Shown here one piece after another: positions 11,256 through 23,932 of a stretch of 64,000 nucleotides of DNA; positions within the stretch are counted from its first letter, which is position 1, and each line of letters begins with the position of its first letter. The translations under genes were made by a program, and so were the position numbers. This stretch comes from Exophiala sp. HKRS030 (Eukaryota; Ascomycota; Eurotiomycetes; Chaetothyriales; Herpotrichiellaceae): NCBI GenBank assembly GCA_023897205.1, contig JAHWDD010000003.1:1739665-1803664 (forward strand), given 5' to 3'. The notes beneath the pieces were generated by a model. The model made no database searches and was not told where the DNA came from. It was given only the letters and a program-made list of their open reading frames with translations.

Positions 11256-14200
11256 ATGGCTCCTGGTCTTCTTGACCCAGCCGCGACCGGCGAAAAGGTC
11301 GTCTCGCTATCCTCCTTGACTGAGAGTTACGACGATACCATCCGCTTCTATCTCAATGGCACCAAGGTCGAGGTGGATGCCGTTGATCCAGAAATCACTC
11401 TGCTGGAATACTTGAGAGGTATTGGGTTGACGGGCACAAAACTTGGCTGCGCAGAAGGTGGTTGTGGTGCCTGCACAGTCGTCGTGTCGCAGATGAATCC
11501 TACAACTGGCAAGATCTATCATGCTTCTGTCAATGCCTGTCTGGCACCTTTGGTCAGCGTAGATGGCAAGCACGTTATTACAATTGAAGGCATTGGGAAC
11601 ACGAAGAGCCCACACCCGGCACAACAACGAATTGCCATGGCCAGCGGTAGCCAATGTGGGTTTTGTACGCCGGGCATAGTAATGAGCTTGTACGCTCTTT
11701 TGAGAAACAACAGCTCAGAACCGTCGGAAGAAGAGGTGGAAGAAGCATTTGATGGCAATTTGTGTCGTTGTACCGGCTACAGGCCCATCCTCGACGCAGC
11801 CCAAAGTTTCAATAAGAAATGCGGACGCTCAATTGCGAACGGCGGTTCGGGCTGCTGCATGGAGAACGGCGGCTCATGCAATGGCTCTGATAAATCCACT
11901 GAACTTAATGGCGCTGCCGAAAAGAAGTTTACACCCCCGTCGTTTATACATTACGATAAGTCGACTGAATTGATCTACCCTCCAACTCTCAAGAAGCACG
12001 AATTTAAGCCTCTGGCCATTGGCAATAAGAGGAAGAAGTGGTACAGGCCGGTTACTCTCGACCAACTTCTCGAGATCAAAAACGCGTATCCTCAGGCCAA
12101 GCTCATTGGTGGCAGTACCGAGACGCAAATCGAGATCAAGTTCAAAGCCATGTCGTATCCTGCTTCGGTGTACGTGGGCGACATTGCAGAGCTTCGCAAA
12201 TATTCTTTCCATGACGACTATCTTGAGATTGGTGGTAATGTTGCTTTGACCGATCTAGAAAATATCTGCGACGAGGCCGTTGAGCATTACGGCCTACCCA
12301 AGGCACAGCCTTTCACAGCAATCAAGAAGGCAATTAGATATTTTGCTGGCCGCCAAATCAGAAACGTCGGAACTCCGGCTGGCAATCTCGCAACAGCATC
12401 ACCTATATCTGATCTTAACCCAGTCTTCGTCGCCACAAATTCGACATTGATCGCTAAGTCGTTGAAGAAGACAACTGAAATCCCCATGGCGAGCTTCTTC
12501 AAGAGCTACAGAGTAACAGCATTGCCTGAAGATGCCGTCATCGCGGCAATGAGGGTGCCTATTGCCGCAGAAAAGAGAGAGTATATTAGAACTTACAAGC
12601 AGGCAAAGAGGAAAGATGACGATATCGCCATCGTGAATGCTTGTCTCAGAGTGACCCTTGATGATTCGTACAAGGTCGAAAGCGCTAGTTTGGTATACGG
12701 TGGCATGGCTCCGGTCACTATCGTAGCCAAGAATGCCTCCGAATTCATCGTTGGGAAGACGTTCGCAGACCCGCACACGCTTGAAGGTGTGATGAATGCC
12801 CTTGAAAAGGACTTCAGTCTCCCCTTCGGTGTTCCGGGTGGCATGGCCACATATCGAAAGTCTCTTGCTCTTGGATTCTTCTATCGGTTCTACCAGGATG
12901 TGCTTACTAATATCGAAGAAGTAAGCAAGCAAGCTGACAAGGAAGTCATCGAGGAAATCGAAAGAGAGATTTCTCGAGGCCAGAAAGATCTCGATGCAAC
13001 TGCCGCTTACACACAAAAGGTGCTCGGCAAGGCTAATCCACATGTCGCCGCCCTCAAGCAATGCACAGGAGAAGCTCAGTATACCGATGATATTCCATCA
13101 CAGAAAAATGAGTTGATAGGATGCCTTGTCCTGTCGACCAAGGCTCATGCTAAGATCAAGGTTGATGCCAGTCCTGCCCTGGACCTTCCCGGCGTTGTCG
13201 CTTGGGTCGACAAAAATGATGTTGTCAATCCTCAGGCCAACTGGTGGGGTGCTCCAGTTTGCGATGAAGTCTTCTTTGCCGAGGATGAAGTTTTCACAGC
13301 TGGCCAACCAATTGGTATGGTGTTAGCGAACACTGCTGCTCAGGCCTCCGCGGGCGCACGTGCCGTTTTGATACAATACGATGAGCTGCCAGCCATCTAT
13401 ACTATTGAAGAAGCCATAGAGAAGCAAAGCTTTTTCGAGCACTACAGGTATATTCGCAGGGGAGATGTTGACAAAGCCTTCAAGGACTGTGATTACGTGT
13501 TTGAAGGCACCGCCAGGATGGGCGGTCAAGAGCACTTCTATCTCGAAACTAACGCAACCGTTGCCATTCCCAAGCCTGAGGATGGTGAGATGGAGATATG
13601 GTCAAGCACACAGAACCCAACCGAAACGCAAGCCTACGTAGCTAAAGCGCTCGGCGTACAGAACAACAAGATTGTATCCAAAGTCAAACGTTTGGGTGGT
13701 GGCTTCGGTGGCAAGGAAACGCGATCGGTCCAGCTGTCCACTATATGCGCCGTTGCAGCCAACAAGGTTCGACGACCGGTTAGATGCATGCTTAACAGAG
13801 ATGAAGATATCATGACTTCTGGTCAGAGACATCCGTTCCTCGGCATCTGGAAAGTGGGTGTCAACAAGGATGGTAAGATCCAGGCACTTCAAGCCAAGGT
13901 ATTCAACAACGGCGGTTGGTCACAAGACTTGTCCGCTGCCGTCGTTGATCGAGCCCTCTCTCACATCGATGGCTGTTACAACATTCCCAACGTCGACGTC
14001 GACGGTCGTATCTGCAAAACCAACACGGTCTCCAATAGTGCATTCCGTGGCTTTGGTGGACCTCAAGGCATGTTCATTGCAGAGTCGTATATGTCTGAAG
14101 TCGCCGACCACCTCGGTATGTCTGTTGACAAGCTACGCGAGATCAATTTCTACAAGGAAGGCGAGGAAACTCACTTCAACCAAGCTCTCGAAGACTTCCA

Positions 14201-15338
14201 CGTCCCGCTGATGTGGCAGCAAGTCAAAGAATCCGCAGACTATGAAGCCCGTCGCAAGGCGGTCGATGAATTCAACGCCACGCACAAATGGCAGAAGAAA
14301 GGCCTTGCTATGATTCCCACAAAATTCGGCATTTCCTTCACTGCGCTATTCTTGAACCAAGCGGGCGCTCTAGTGCACATCTATCACGACGGGTCCGTGT
14401 TGGTGGCCCATGGCGGTACGGAAATGGGCCAAGGTCTACACACGAAGATTTGCATGATTGTCGCAGAGGCCCTACAGGTGCCCCTGTCCGACGTCCACAT
14501 TTCGGAGACTGCGACCAACACCGTCGCCAACACGTCATCCACGGCGGCCTCTGCGTCCTCGGACTTGAACGGGTACGCCGCGTACAACGCTTGCATGCAG
14601 ATCAACGAGCGTCTCGCGCCCTACCGGAAGGAGCTCGGCGCGGGTGCGACCATGAAGGAGATCGCGCACGCGGCCTACTTTGACCGTGTCAACCTCAGTG
14701 CCAACGGGTTCTACAAGACTCCCGAGATCGGATACGTGTGGGGTCCGAACCCGGCCGACCCGTCGCTCGAAAACACGGGCAAGATGTTCTTCTACTTCAC
14801 TCAGGGCGTGACGGCGTCCGAGGTTTTGATCGACACCTTGACGGGCGACTGGACCCCGCTGAGGACCGACATCAAGATGGACGTGGGTCGGAGTATCAAC
14901 CCGGCCATCGACTACGGCCAGATCGAGGGCGCGTACGTCCAAGGCCAAGGTCTCTTCACCACCGAGGAGAGTCTGTGGCACCGGGCGAGCGGGCAGATCT
15001 TCACCCGCGGGCCCGGCGCGTACAAGATCCCCGGGTTCAGGGACATCCCGCAGGTGTTCAACGTCAGCCTGCTCAAGGACGTCGAGTGGAAGAACCTCCG
15101 CACCATCCAGCGCAGCCGGGGCGTCGGGGAACCGCCCCTGTTCATGGGCAGCGCGGTCTTCTTCGCCATCCGCGACGCCCTCAAGGCCGCGAGGAAGCAG
15201 TTCGGCGAGGACGAGGTCTTGAGCCTGAGGAGTCCGGCGACCCCCGAGCGCATCAGGATCTCGTGCGCCGATCCAATCTTGAAGAGGTGCGTCGTTGAGC
15301 CCAGGGAGGGAGAGAAGAGTTTCTTCGTATCGATCTAG
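11256..15338 (+). CDS. hxA: Xanthine dehydrogenase (purine hydroxylase)
   Basis: This molybdo-flavoenzyme oxidises hypoxanthine to xanthine and xanthine to urate with NAD+, feeding purine nitrogen use. The uninterrupted frame encodes 1360 residues from ATG 11256; codons upstream of it lack an ATG. Two [2Fe-2S] domains come first, with Cys at about 65, 70, 73, 95 and 134, 137, 170, 172. An FAD domain follows (GGSTETQIEIK, then GTPAGNLATASPISDLNPV), then the molybdopterin domains with GGGFGGKETRS (substrate Glu), AFRGFGGPQG (substrate Arg) and GVGEPPL (catalytic Glu). A UaY-type site and GATA sites lie upstream, as expected for a purine- and nitrogen-controlled gene. Codons become strikingly G/C-ending after about 14350. 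The related HxnS-type nicotinate hydroxylase is the main alternative. Confidence 0.93.
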   Translation: MAPGLLDPAATGEKVVSLSSLTESYDDTIRFYLNGTKVEVDAVDPEITLLEYLRGIGLTGTKLGCAEGGCGACTVVVSQMNPTTGKIYHASVNACLAPLVSVDGKHVITIEGIGNTKSPHPAQQRIAMASGSQCGFCTPGIVMSLYALLRNNSSEPSEEEVEEAFDGNLCRCTGYRPILDAAQSFNKKCGRSIANGGSGCCMENGGSCNGSDKSTELNGAAEKKFTPPSFIHYDKSTELIYPPTLKKHEFKPLAIGNKRKKWYRPVTLDQLLEIKNAYPQAKLIGGSTETQIEIKFKAMSYPASVYVGDIAELRKYSFHDDYLEIGGNVALTDLENICDEAVEHYGLPKAQPFTAIKKAIRYFAGRQIRNVGTPAGNLATASPISDLNPVFVATNSTLIAKSLKKTTEIPMASFFKSYRVTALPEDAVIAAMRVPIAAEKREYIRTYKQAKRKDDDIAIVNACLRVTLDDSYKVESASLVYGGMAPVTIVAKNASEFIVGKTFADPHTLEGVMNALEKDFSLPFGVPGGMATYRKSLALGFFYRFYQDVLTNIEEVSKQADKEVIEEIEREISRGQKDLDATAAYTQKVLGKANPHVAALKQCTGEAQYTDDIPSQKNELIGCLVLSTKAHAKIKVDASPALDLPGVVAWVDKNDVVNPQANWWGAPVCDEVFFAEDEVFTAGQPIGMVLANTAAQASAGARAVLIQYDELPAIYTIEEAIEKQSFFEHYRYIRRGDVDKAFKDCDYVFEGTARMGGQEHFYLETNATVAIPKPEDGEMEIWSSTQNPTETQAYVAKALGVQNNKIVSKVKRLGGGFGGKETRSVQLSTICAVAANKVRRPVRCMLNRDEDIMTSGQRHPFLGIWKVGVNKDGKIQALQAKVFNNGGWSQDLSAAVVDRALSHIDGCYNIPNVDVDGRICKTNTVSNSAFRGFGGPQGMFIAESYMSEVADHLGMSVDKLREINFYKEGEETHFNQALEDFHVPLMWQQVKESADYEARRKAVDEFNATHKWQKKGLAMIPTKFGISFTALFLNQAGALVHIYHDGSVLVAHGGTEMGQGLHTKICMIVAEALQVPLSDVHISETATNTVANTSSTAASASSDLNGYAAYNACMQINERLAPYRKELGAGATMKEIAHAAYFDRVNLSANGFYKTPEIGYVWGPNPADPSLENTGKMFFYFTQGVTASEVLIDTLTGDWTPLRTDIKMDVGRSINPAIDYGQIEGAYVQGQGLFTTEESLWHRASGQIFTRGPGAYKIPGFRDIPQVFNVSLLKDVEWKNLRTIQRSRGVGEPPLFMGSAVFFAIRDALKAARKQFGEDEVLSLRSPATPERIRISCADPILKRCVVEPREGEKSFFVSI

Positions 15339-15567
15339 GGTTTTGGTTCTCTGAAAGACGACGAGTGGTGGTGGTGTTGTGGTTTTGTCGACGTTTGTGT
15401 TTATGTGTATGTGGAGAATCCAGGGTATTTCCATCATGATATTTAATTTCTCTTATTTATTAGGGGGACAGATTTGGTCCTGAATGAATATTGTGCAATT
15501 TGATACGTTTGTTTCTAAGAACGACTTGTTCGTGCTCCGTACAGAATCGAGAATTGTCGTGGGAGTC

Positions 15568-18500
15568 TCAAGCACTCAACGAAGCATCCACCACTATCCT
15601 GACGCTCTTCTTTTTCTTCGTCTGCTCAGAATGAACAGGCCCATCATCGAATTTCGTCGACCTTGGAATCTCTACCGAAATATCAGGGAGCTGTGGACCG
15701 TGAGGCGCCGCGACAATAACCTTACCGCCGCCAACCGCAACTGTCTTCTGCTTCTCCTTTCCCTTGCCTTTCTTGGCCCTTTTGGAAACGTGCTCGTCTT
15801 CGAGGCCGAGGATAAGGCCATCTTGCCCACCATTACCACTACCGCCATCGATATTCCCCATCGCATTTCTCCTCTCGAACAAAGGCACCGGCGAATCCAG
15901 CTTTCCACCAATCATCCTCTCCTTTTCACCCTCGACGAATGTGAGAAATCCTTCGGCACGGATGATGCCGTTCATGGTGCCATCGTCGAGCAGACTCTTT
16001 TCGGCCTTGACAAGTTCGGCGTTGCTCATTTGTCGGCGACGCTGGAGGATCTTCTCCTCCAGGGTGTCCTTCAGGATGAGTGTCTCCACGTACACGGGTT
16101 TAGTTTGGCCGATACGGTGAGCACGCTTGATGGCTTGAGATTCAATGTTTGGTTGCCATATCGGTGACACTATGAAAACCCGGCTTGCCGCCGCCACATG
16201 GAGTCCGTGTGACGCTTGCTTGAGGTCCATTAACAAGACTCGAAAAACATCCGACTGGTTGAACGTGGCCAAGTAGGCTGCTCTTCGCGTGACGGAGAGG
16301 GTGTTGGCGTAGATCAAGAAGTGTACCGATAAAAGTTCCAGGGCTTCGGCAATCCAGAACGCTATATTGTTGGAGTCGTAGAATATGATCATCTTCTCGT
16401 CCTGCTGCAGCTCGAGGATCCTAGAGCAGAGATAATTCAACTTGGCGGACGTAAAGCCGAGGATTTTGGCCTGCGGCAGCGACGAGGGAAATTTGGCATC
16501 TGATAATGATCGTGGCCTTTTTTGAGCTGTGGATAAAATGTCTGACATTTTCCCCTTTCCCGTCGGGCCTTGGGTAGAGGAAGAAGACATGGATGATGTC
16601 GATTGATTTTTCACTTTGGGTTCCTCGCTTGTACCGGCAGTGGGTGATTTTGAGGTGCTGGTGCTATTAGACTTCTTGTTTCTTTCTTGCTGCTGCTCAG
16701 TAGCCCGTTCTCTGGCAGCAAGCATTGCTCGCAGCCCGGCACCCGTCAATCCGTCGGTGGGAGAGTCTGAATCGAGCCTCTTCAGAACGTACTGTTGTGC
16801 CTCTCGAGCCTGAACAGTACCAAGCAGTAGCGGGTTCGTTTCTTCGCCGTGCAATGCCCACGCTTGTCTCGCGTGTTCGGGAAATTCTTCAACATAGACT
16901 CCAATTTCATGAAAGAATGAGAATGCACGCCAAGTTAGATCGTTCAAGGCGCGCTCACCATTCAGGATGGCTTCAGCAAGCAAGCGACCATCACTATCTG
17001 TGATGGTTTCCAGATTTTTATCCAGATATGTGTTGCTCACGCGGATAGTCTCAGTCACCTCATGTTCGGTAAAGCCTACCCAATGGAAGCTTGAGTGGCG
17101 AAGATTGTTGACCAGATCGTCCAGATGCTTTCTGTTCTTGGGATGAAACATATAGTCCTCGTCCACTCGTTCAGAAGTGATAGCATTTGAGCTCAGTTGC
17201 ATTCGAAACATGTTCATACTGAGCTTGTCATAGTACGATGGTTCAAGATAGACTGTAGTGTTGTGCAGCGGAGGTAGGCAGAGATCTGCATCGATGTCCT
17301 CGATACGATGCCGCACAATAAGAGACTGTAAAATATCTCTCAGCGCAGGTGCAAATCGTCGCTTACCATCGACATCAAATGGGGCGAGATACTTCTTCCA
17401 GTCCGCATAGTCAGAACCTTTTTGATTAGCCCAGGGTTGAAGTTTGAGGAACTTGACCACCATGACACGCAGTCGCTCCATGTCTTTGATCTCTTCTGCA
17501 GCCGAGTCCTTCATCTTTCTGCGCTCCAATGAATTCTGAATTGAGACACTCCGAGAGGACTCAAGGCTATGGTCACTTTCATTCAGCGCGAGATTGACCT
17601 CCACGCCATGAAGAGATTGCGACGGGGTACCGGAAACTACCCAGCGTCTCTCGATTGACATTTTGTCCAGCATAGCCATCGCATGAGTTCTATAGCTTGA
17701 GCCTGCAAAGCTATGACCTTCATCACAGATCACTCGAAGCCAGCGTACTTCGGTCAAAGGTGAACGGAATTTCTCCTTACCATACATTCGTCTGCCCTGG
17801 TTCAAGTCGTCATCGCGATATTCTTGGTCAAAGCGAGACTTTGTGATTAGTACGATATCGTACTTCATGAGCGTCTTATATGAAGGAATCTCTGTCGTAG
17901 ATGAGTCGAGCACAAGAACATCCAGGGAGTTTTCATTCGTATGCTTTTGGATCTCGTTCTGCCACTGTATCAACAGGTTCGGCGGTACAATCAACAAAGT
18001 ACTGTAACACAGACGCAAGACTCTGAACTCTTCGCGTTTTTTGTGTATTCGACTCGGTGTTATCGGGTGGAATATCGGTTCCGCAAACTTCGCGTCATAT
18101 CTGTCAATGGCCTGAGTACATTGATCATACTGATAGCCTTCCTTTGCAAAAGCAGCAAATTGAGCCTTCCAAGGCACACCAGCATGCTTTAACTTCTTAG
18201 CTGCCAAGTCCAGTAAGCTAGGAGTTCGCGGGTTCTTGGTTTCCGATAGAGTGTCAAGCCTGCCTTCAGGAAGGGTCGGGTAGTGACCTCTAGTTGCAAG
18301 AATAAGGGCAACGCATATCAACGTCTTTCCGTAACCCATGGTCTCTGCCAGAATGCCACCTCGAGGCTCGCTGTAGTACTGAGGGTGGACGAGAAGGATG
18401 CCTTCCAGCACATCTAAGTAAAAATCTTTACCGTGACAATCTGAAAAGCGTGCTTTTCTTGGGTCCATTAATTTCGCCGGATTCGATTCCTTCTGAAGCA

Positions 18501-19338
18501 TAGCAGCAACTGAGCGTTTCTGGTAAGGATACAAAGGTGTTTTGAGGCCGTCGATGGTATCGTCCAAAACCGCAGCCATAGACTGCTGGCTATATGGACA
18601 AGCTCCGACATCATCGTACGATGCTTTTGGCGATGACAAAGTGTTGAAGATGTAGAAAAGGGATTCTTCTTCCGAGGAAGGAGGGCGGTGATAAGTCTGG
18701 ATTGGAGCATTTGGCTTGTAGCTGCCTGTCCAGGTCTGTGGGGAGGTATCAACGAACTCAGTCACGAACTTCAAGACCTTTCTAAGATCTTTGATAGAGC
18801 CGCGGCTGCTGCGGTTGACATCCTCGGGAAGAGCATATATCCTCAGGCAAGCACAATGCTTATCATCTGCATGAGCGACTATCTCGGTTCTCAGCCACTG
18901 CCGTTTTTCTCCCAGATCTAGAGGAGAATTGTGAGCAGGGTAGAGGTGTTCGCGTTTCGGACCGATCATAGTCCAGCGTCCCGTGTGTGTATCTTCGTCA
19001 TGCTGATAGAGTCTGATGGCCCCAAGAGCCACATATTTCTCGGACATTGGCGAATGCTTTTGTGGCTGACACCGGGGTCCCTGATCTGATTGTTTTGAAT
19101 TGGCCCAGAAATGCTTCAAAAGTGGCTGAGTACCCTATGCATGGTCAGTAAAGGGTGACAGCGGGTTGCTTAGGGATGAACAAACGTGCTGAAGAATGGT
19201 CCTTGACAACGTCTGTTGTGTTGCGGACGTTGAGGTTTGACTATCAATATTCGAGCAGCCAATGTAGAAATCTTCATCGTCAAAAGGCTCATCGACATCA
19301 TCAGATGGCTGACCCGTGCATTGGTCGAGTTGAGACAT
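15568..19338 (-). CDS. SNF2-family DNA-dependent ATPase/helicase
   Basis: A nuclear SNF2-type ATPase of 1239 residues. Exon 1 is 19338-19186 and exon 2 is 19134-15568. The 51-bp intron between them (GTTTGT donor, CTGAC branch, CATAG acceptor) has a length divisible by three and ends in an in-frame TAG. ATPase motifs are AETMGYGKT (about 314-322), LLIVPPNLLIQW, DEGH (about 522-525) and SGTPSQSLHG. The carboxy helicase lobe carries KMIIFYDSNN, QASHGLHVAAA and QAIKRAHRIGQTKPV. A Ser/Thr-rich linker and a Lys-rich, NLS-like tail (SKRAKKGKGKEKQK) are visible. Splicing creates QPLLKHFW at 54-61, which fits the PCNA-binding PIP-box pattern. I see no RING finger, so assignment to Rad5 or Rad16 is not supported. 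It is tail-to-tail with xanthine dehydrogenase. Confidence 0.87.
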
Positions 19339-20003
19339 GGTGAAGGCACTACCATTCACTATCTCAAGCACATGAAGTAACTTGGAGGTGACGTGAAGGC
19401 GATATCACGGATTAATCTTGAAGAATGTTGTCTGACAGAGTTTCCAAGAACTTTCTGGTCGAAAAGCCGCTGTTGTATATTGTCAGACCAAATACGTAAC
19501 CGTGGCTAAACTTGGCGGCGACTGGAGCCTGATCAGGGGGTAATGAAATAACCAGCTACAGAGTCAACGACGAGGCTGAAACTCTTCTAGAGGTATAATA
19601 GACATATCTGTTGTCTTGACGGAGTATCTAGCATGTGTCTACAGGAGTCGATGTCCTCCTTTCATCCTTCGGTCACTCATACTCCTCTTCATCATATGTC
19701 ACCGATAAAACATGGGCTCTACATGAACAAATCGACCAGAAATGTGCCCTGTATCGCACCGAGTAACACTCACAACAGATATGCAAGCTAGAAATATCGA
19801 GAACAATGCACCTATTGTACATTACTGCCGCCTGTATCGCGGAAAGGTCTGCCCTCATGTTCCCTCGTTGCCGGCTGACAAATACAAAATTGAACCGCCT
19901 CCGCACCTCAAAACCCGCGGGTTACAAATGTTCATTATCGATTAATGAGACGAGTATAAGTCAACCAACAAAACACATCATCGGACCGTAGTCGTACACG
20001 CTA
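19339..20003. other. Divergent promoter region
   Basis: About 665 bp between the SNF2 gene start and the DsbA-like gene start. No further gene or repeat is recognised. Confidence 0.55.
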
Positions 20004-20786
20004 ATGCTGTTGAAACCAACCCAGCGTCTTCTCGCAGCCATGACGAACTACAACATCACCATCACCAGCGACATCGTCTGCCCGTGGTGCTACATAGGAC
20101 ACACCCGGCTATCCAAGGCCATCGCCGAACACAAAAAGACCTATCCAGAGGACAAATTCCACATGAAATATCTTCCATTCTATCTCCAGCCACCACCGCA
20201 GCTCACAGCCAGTGGCCCTGCACCGCCACCGTTTCCAGCAACCTCGCGTCCCCGCCGCGAGCACTATGCCGCGAAGTTCGGACCCGAGCGCGCCAAACAG
20301 ATCGAGCAGATGATGATCCAAACGGCCGCCGGCGAAGGTCTCGATTTCAAGTTTGGCGGCATGACAGGCGTCTCGCGAAACGGACACAGATTGGTCCACT
20401 GGGCCCAAAACCGTGGTGGCGAGGAGGCACAGAACGATGTCATGCTCGGCTTGTGGAGACGATATTTCGAGCAAGAGGTCGACATCACCACGCTCGAAAC
20501 TTTGATCGAGGTTGGCCTCGAAGCTGGCCTGGGCACCAAGGAGGAAATCAAGGCGTACCTGGAAAGTGGAAAGGATGGGGAGGAAGTTGATCGAATCGCC
20601 GACGAGGCGAGGATGAAGGGCATCAGCGGCGTCCCGAATTATGAGATCAATGACACGTGGGAGGTCAGTGGTGCGCAAGAGCCTCTGGCGTTCAAACGAC
20701 TGTTCTCGAGATGGAAGGATATGGAGAGCAAAGGACAGGTTGGTGGCAACGATGGGAAGACAGCGAATGGAAATGGATGTTTGTAG
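20004..20786 (+). CDS. DsbA-like thioredoxin-fold oxidoreductase (FrnE type)
   Basis: A single-exon protein of 260 residues from the first ATG, or 248 from the second ATG at 20040, which has the better context (GCC ATG) and starts like the family (MTNYNITITSDIVCPWCYIG). The CPWC redox motif and a later GVPNY, with the cis-proline of the thioredoxin fold, identify the DsbA/2-hydroxychromene-2-carboxylate isomerase/FrnE superfamily. The helical insertion (VHWAQNRGG...VMLGLWRRYFEQEVDI) is typical. It probably performs disulfide or glutathione-linked chemistry in the cytosol, or in mitochondria if the longer amino end is used. The Gly/Asn-rich tail is not conserved in the family. The substrate is unknown. 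Confidence 0.85.
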   Translation: MLLKPTQRLLAAMTNYNITITSDIVCPWCYIGHTRLSKAIAEHKKTYPEDKFHMKYLPFYLQPPPQLTASGPAPPPFPATSRPRREHYAAKFGPERAKQIEQMMIQTAAGEGLDFKFGGMTGVSRNGHRLVHWAQNRGGEEAQNDVMLGLWRRYFEQEVDITTLETLIEVGLEAGLGTKEEIKAYLESGKDGEEVDRIADEARMKGISGVPNYEINDTWEVSGAQEPLAFKRLFSRWKDMESKGQVGGNDGKTANGNGCL

Positions 20787-21237
20787 AAGAGCGATATCTG
20801 TGTTTCAACATACTCAGCAAGCAGGGAGAACGAGTTGAAATTGGTATAGGGATGAATATTAGCCTTCGACGGCCGTAAATATACTCTGCAATTTTCTTTT
20901 GTACAATAAATAGTGTGGGATGAACTGATACCACGTCCTATCCTGCCTTGAATAACAATCTACATTTCTCAAAGTCCGCATTTCCATTGTTCGAGTGGAC
21001 AGGTTTCGACCAGATATACCAACAGGTTCTTCGGTCAGCGGGCAAAAGTAGCCATTAAACGCTGGGGCTGTTCATCGTTGTTACTGGAATTTGGTGATGG
21101 TCACGGCCAGCTTGCTGTGATATCAGCCTCAATGCAGAGACTTATAAGAACTGATAGCAGTGCAGACCAATTCTTCATACAACGTCAGGTGTTGCCTGCT
21201 CATGGTCAGAAATCTTGGGGCCCTTCATCTCCCAAAT
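20787..21237. other. Convergent intergenic spacer
   Basis: Shared 3' flank of the DsbA-like gene and bL28m, AT-rich around 20870-20930. No other feature is seen. Confidence 0.5.
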
Positions 21238-22224
21238 TCAATTGGTCTGCGCTGTCGGCTCCTTCAAAGTCATTTTGTTCAAGTCCTTGGTGAGATTTCC
21301 TTCCAGGTATTCTGGCAGGGGATAGGAAGTAGGCCTCCTCCTCTGTAGTGTGTGCATTTCCGGGATTGTGTAATCAACCTCTTCGCCATTTTCGATCCAA
21401 TGTTTCCGTACATGCTCTTCAAATCTGCTGGCAGCCTGGCGCAAGTCTGACCAGGCGAGTTCTTGTTGCTCGAGGAGTTTCGTTCTCTGCTCATTGTCAT
21501 TCCATACATCCTCGAAAGCTGCCCTAAGTGAAGTCGCCTGGGGCAGGCCCAGTTCGGCTCTCTCCTTGTCGAATCTCGCGAGCATCTTGGGAGAGGTCAT
21601 TACGAGCCATCTGAGCTTCCAGCCTAGCATCCCCAGTTCCTTTATCCGCGCAGGTTTTGTGCCCATCACATACTCATCAATACCACCACATTTGCGTATC
21701 GTTCGCACCACACGGGCTGTGACCGGGATTTTGAGTTCTGTGTCCAGTGCTTCGCTTCTGAACGTTTCAATTCTGACATTGGGAAACCATTTGCGCAGTG
21801 TCTTGCCCTTGTTCCGCCCTTTCGAGATTTTGTTTCCTGACTGTAACGTCGCTCCTCCGTACAATCCAAAATTTGCTTCTCTGAACGCAGCATTCTTGCC
21901 GTAGGGATACGGCGGCATCAACGGATCCGTGAATCGGAATTCTGGTCGTAATAGTGTATGCTTTCTATCCTCGATCTTGAACGTAAACCGGGGCTTGAAA
22001 TAGGGCTTGTCTAATTTTACTTTGTGCTTGTACTCGAGGTACTGGAGGGTGGTGGGACTGCGCCGCACAGGCGGCAGCTTGGTTATTGCAGCGGCCATTG
22101 CGGTTGTGATGGATGGGAATGCAATTACTGGACAGAGTGCATCTCTGAGCAGGACGGTGGTGGTGGTGGTGGTTGTTGTACGTGAGGATTGAGGTGAAAT
22201 GCATGGGAGACTTGGACAGGGCAT
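21238..22224 (-). CDS. mrpl24: Mitochondrial large-subunit ribosomal protein bL28m
   Basis: A structural protein of the mitochondrial 54S ribosomal subunit. The core GLYGGATLQSGNKISKGRNK, then TLRKWFPNV and VTARVVRTIRKCGGIDEYV, is the bL28 fold signature, followed by the long fungal extension (GWKLRWLVMTSPKMLARFDKER...). The single exon gives 328 residues from ATG 22224; an in-frame ATG at 22098 would give 286. The extra 42 residues are rich in Ser/Thr with some Arg and could be a mitochondrial import sequence, so both starts are plausible. The gene is head-to-head with RVB1, leaving only 173 bp between starts if the longer form is used. Confidence 0.9.
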   Translation of the reverse strand: MPCPSLPCISPQSSRTTTTTTTTVLLRDALCPVIAFPSITTAMAAAITKLPPVRRSPTTLQYLEYKHKVKLDKPYFKPRFTFKIEDRKHTLLRPEFRFTDPLMPPYPYGKNAAFREANFGLYGGATLQSGNKISKGRNKGKTLRKWFPNVRIETFRSEALDTELKIPVTARVVRTIRKCGGIDEYVMGTKPARIKELGMLGWKLRWLVMTSPKMLARFDKERAELGLPQATSLRAAFEDVWNDNEQRTKLLEQQELAWSDLRQAASRFEEHVRKHWIENGEEVDYTIPEMHTLQRRRPTSYPLPEYLEGNLTKDLNKMTLKEPTAQTN

Positions 22225-22397
22225 TTAATTGTAGCTCCAACTTTTTAGCGCGAAATCCTCCTGCGCATCACGGACGTTCCAGACACGAAAGTCGCCAGGG
22301 TCGCTCGTTTTCTCTACATCTCAAATACCTCTAAACGCGCATCTCCCCATCTTCCTCGTCTCCTCTTGCTATTTTCGACATCAATTTCGGCGCAAAA
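22225..22397. promoter_or_regulatory. Compact bidirectional promoter, bL28m/RVB1
   Basis: This 173-bp gap separates two divergent housekeeping starts and must hold both promoters and 5' leaders. It is pyrimidine-rich toward RVB1. No specific element is claimed. Confidence 0.5.

Positions 22398-23932
<1,535 letters not shown>

Noticed and set aside
14535..15437. 300-codon minus-strand frame antisense to xanthine dehydrogenase
   Set aside because: It is explained by the G/C-ending codons of the sense gene; composition is low-complexity and unlike any protein I know.
19135..19185. In-frame TAG in the SNF2 gene as a sign of a pseudogene
   Set aside because: A well-formed 51-bp intron removes it exactly and the rest of the gene is intact.
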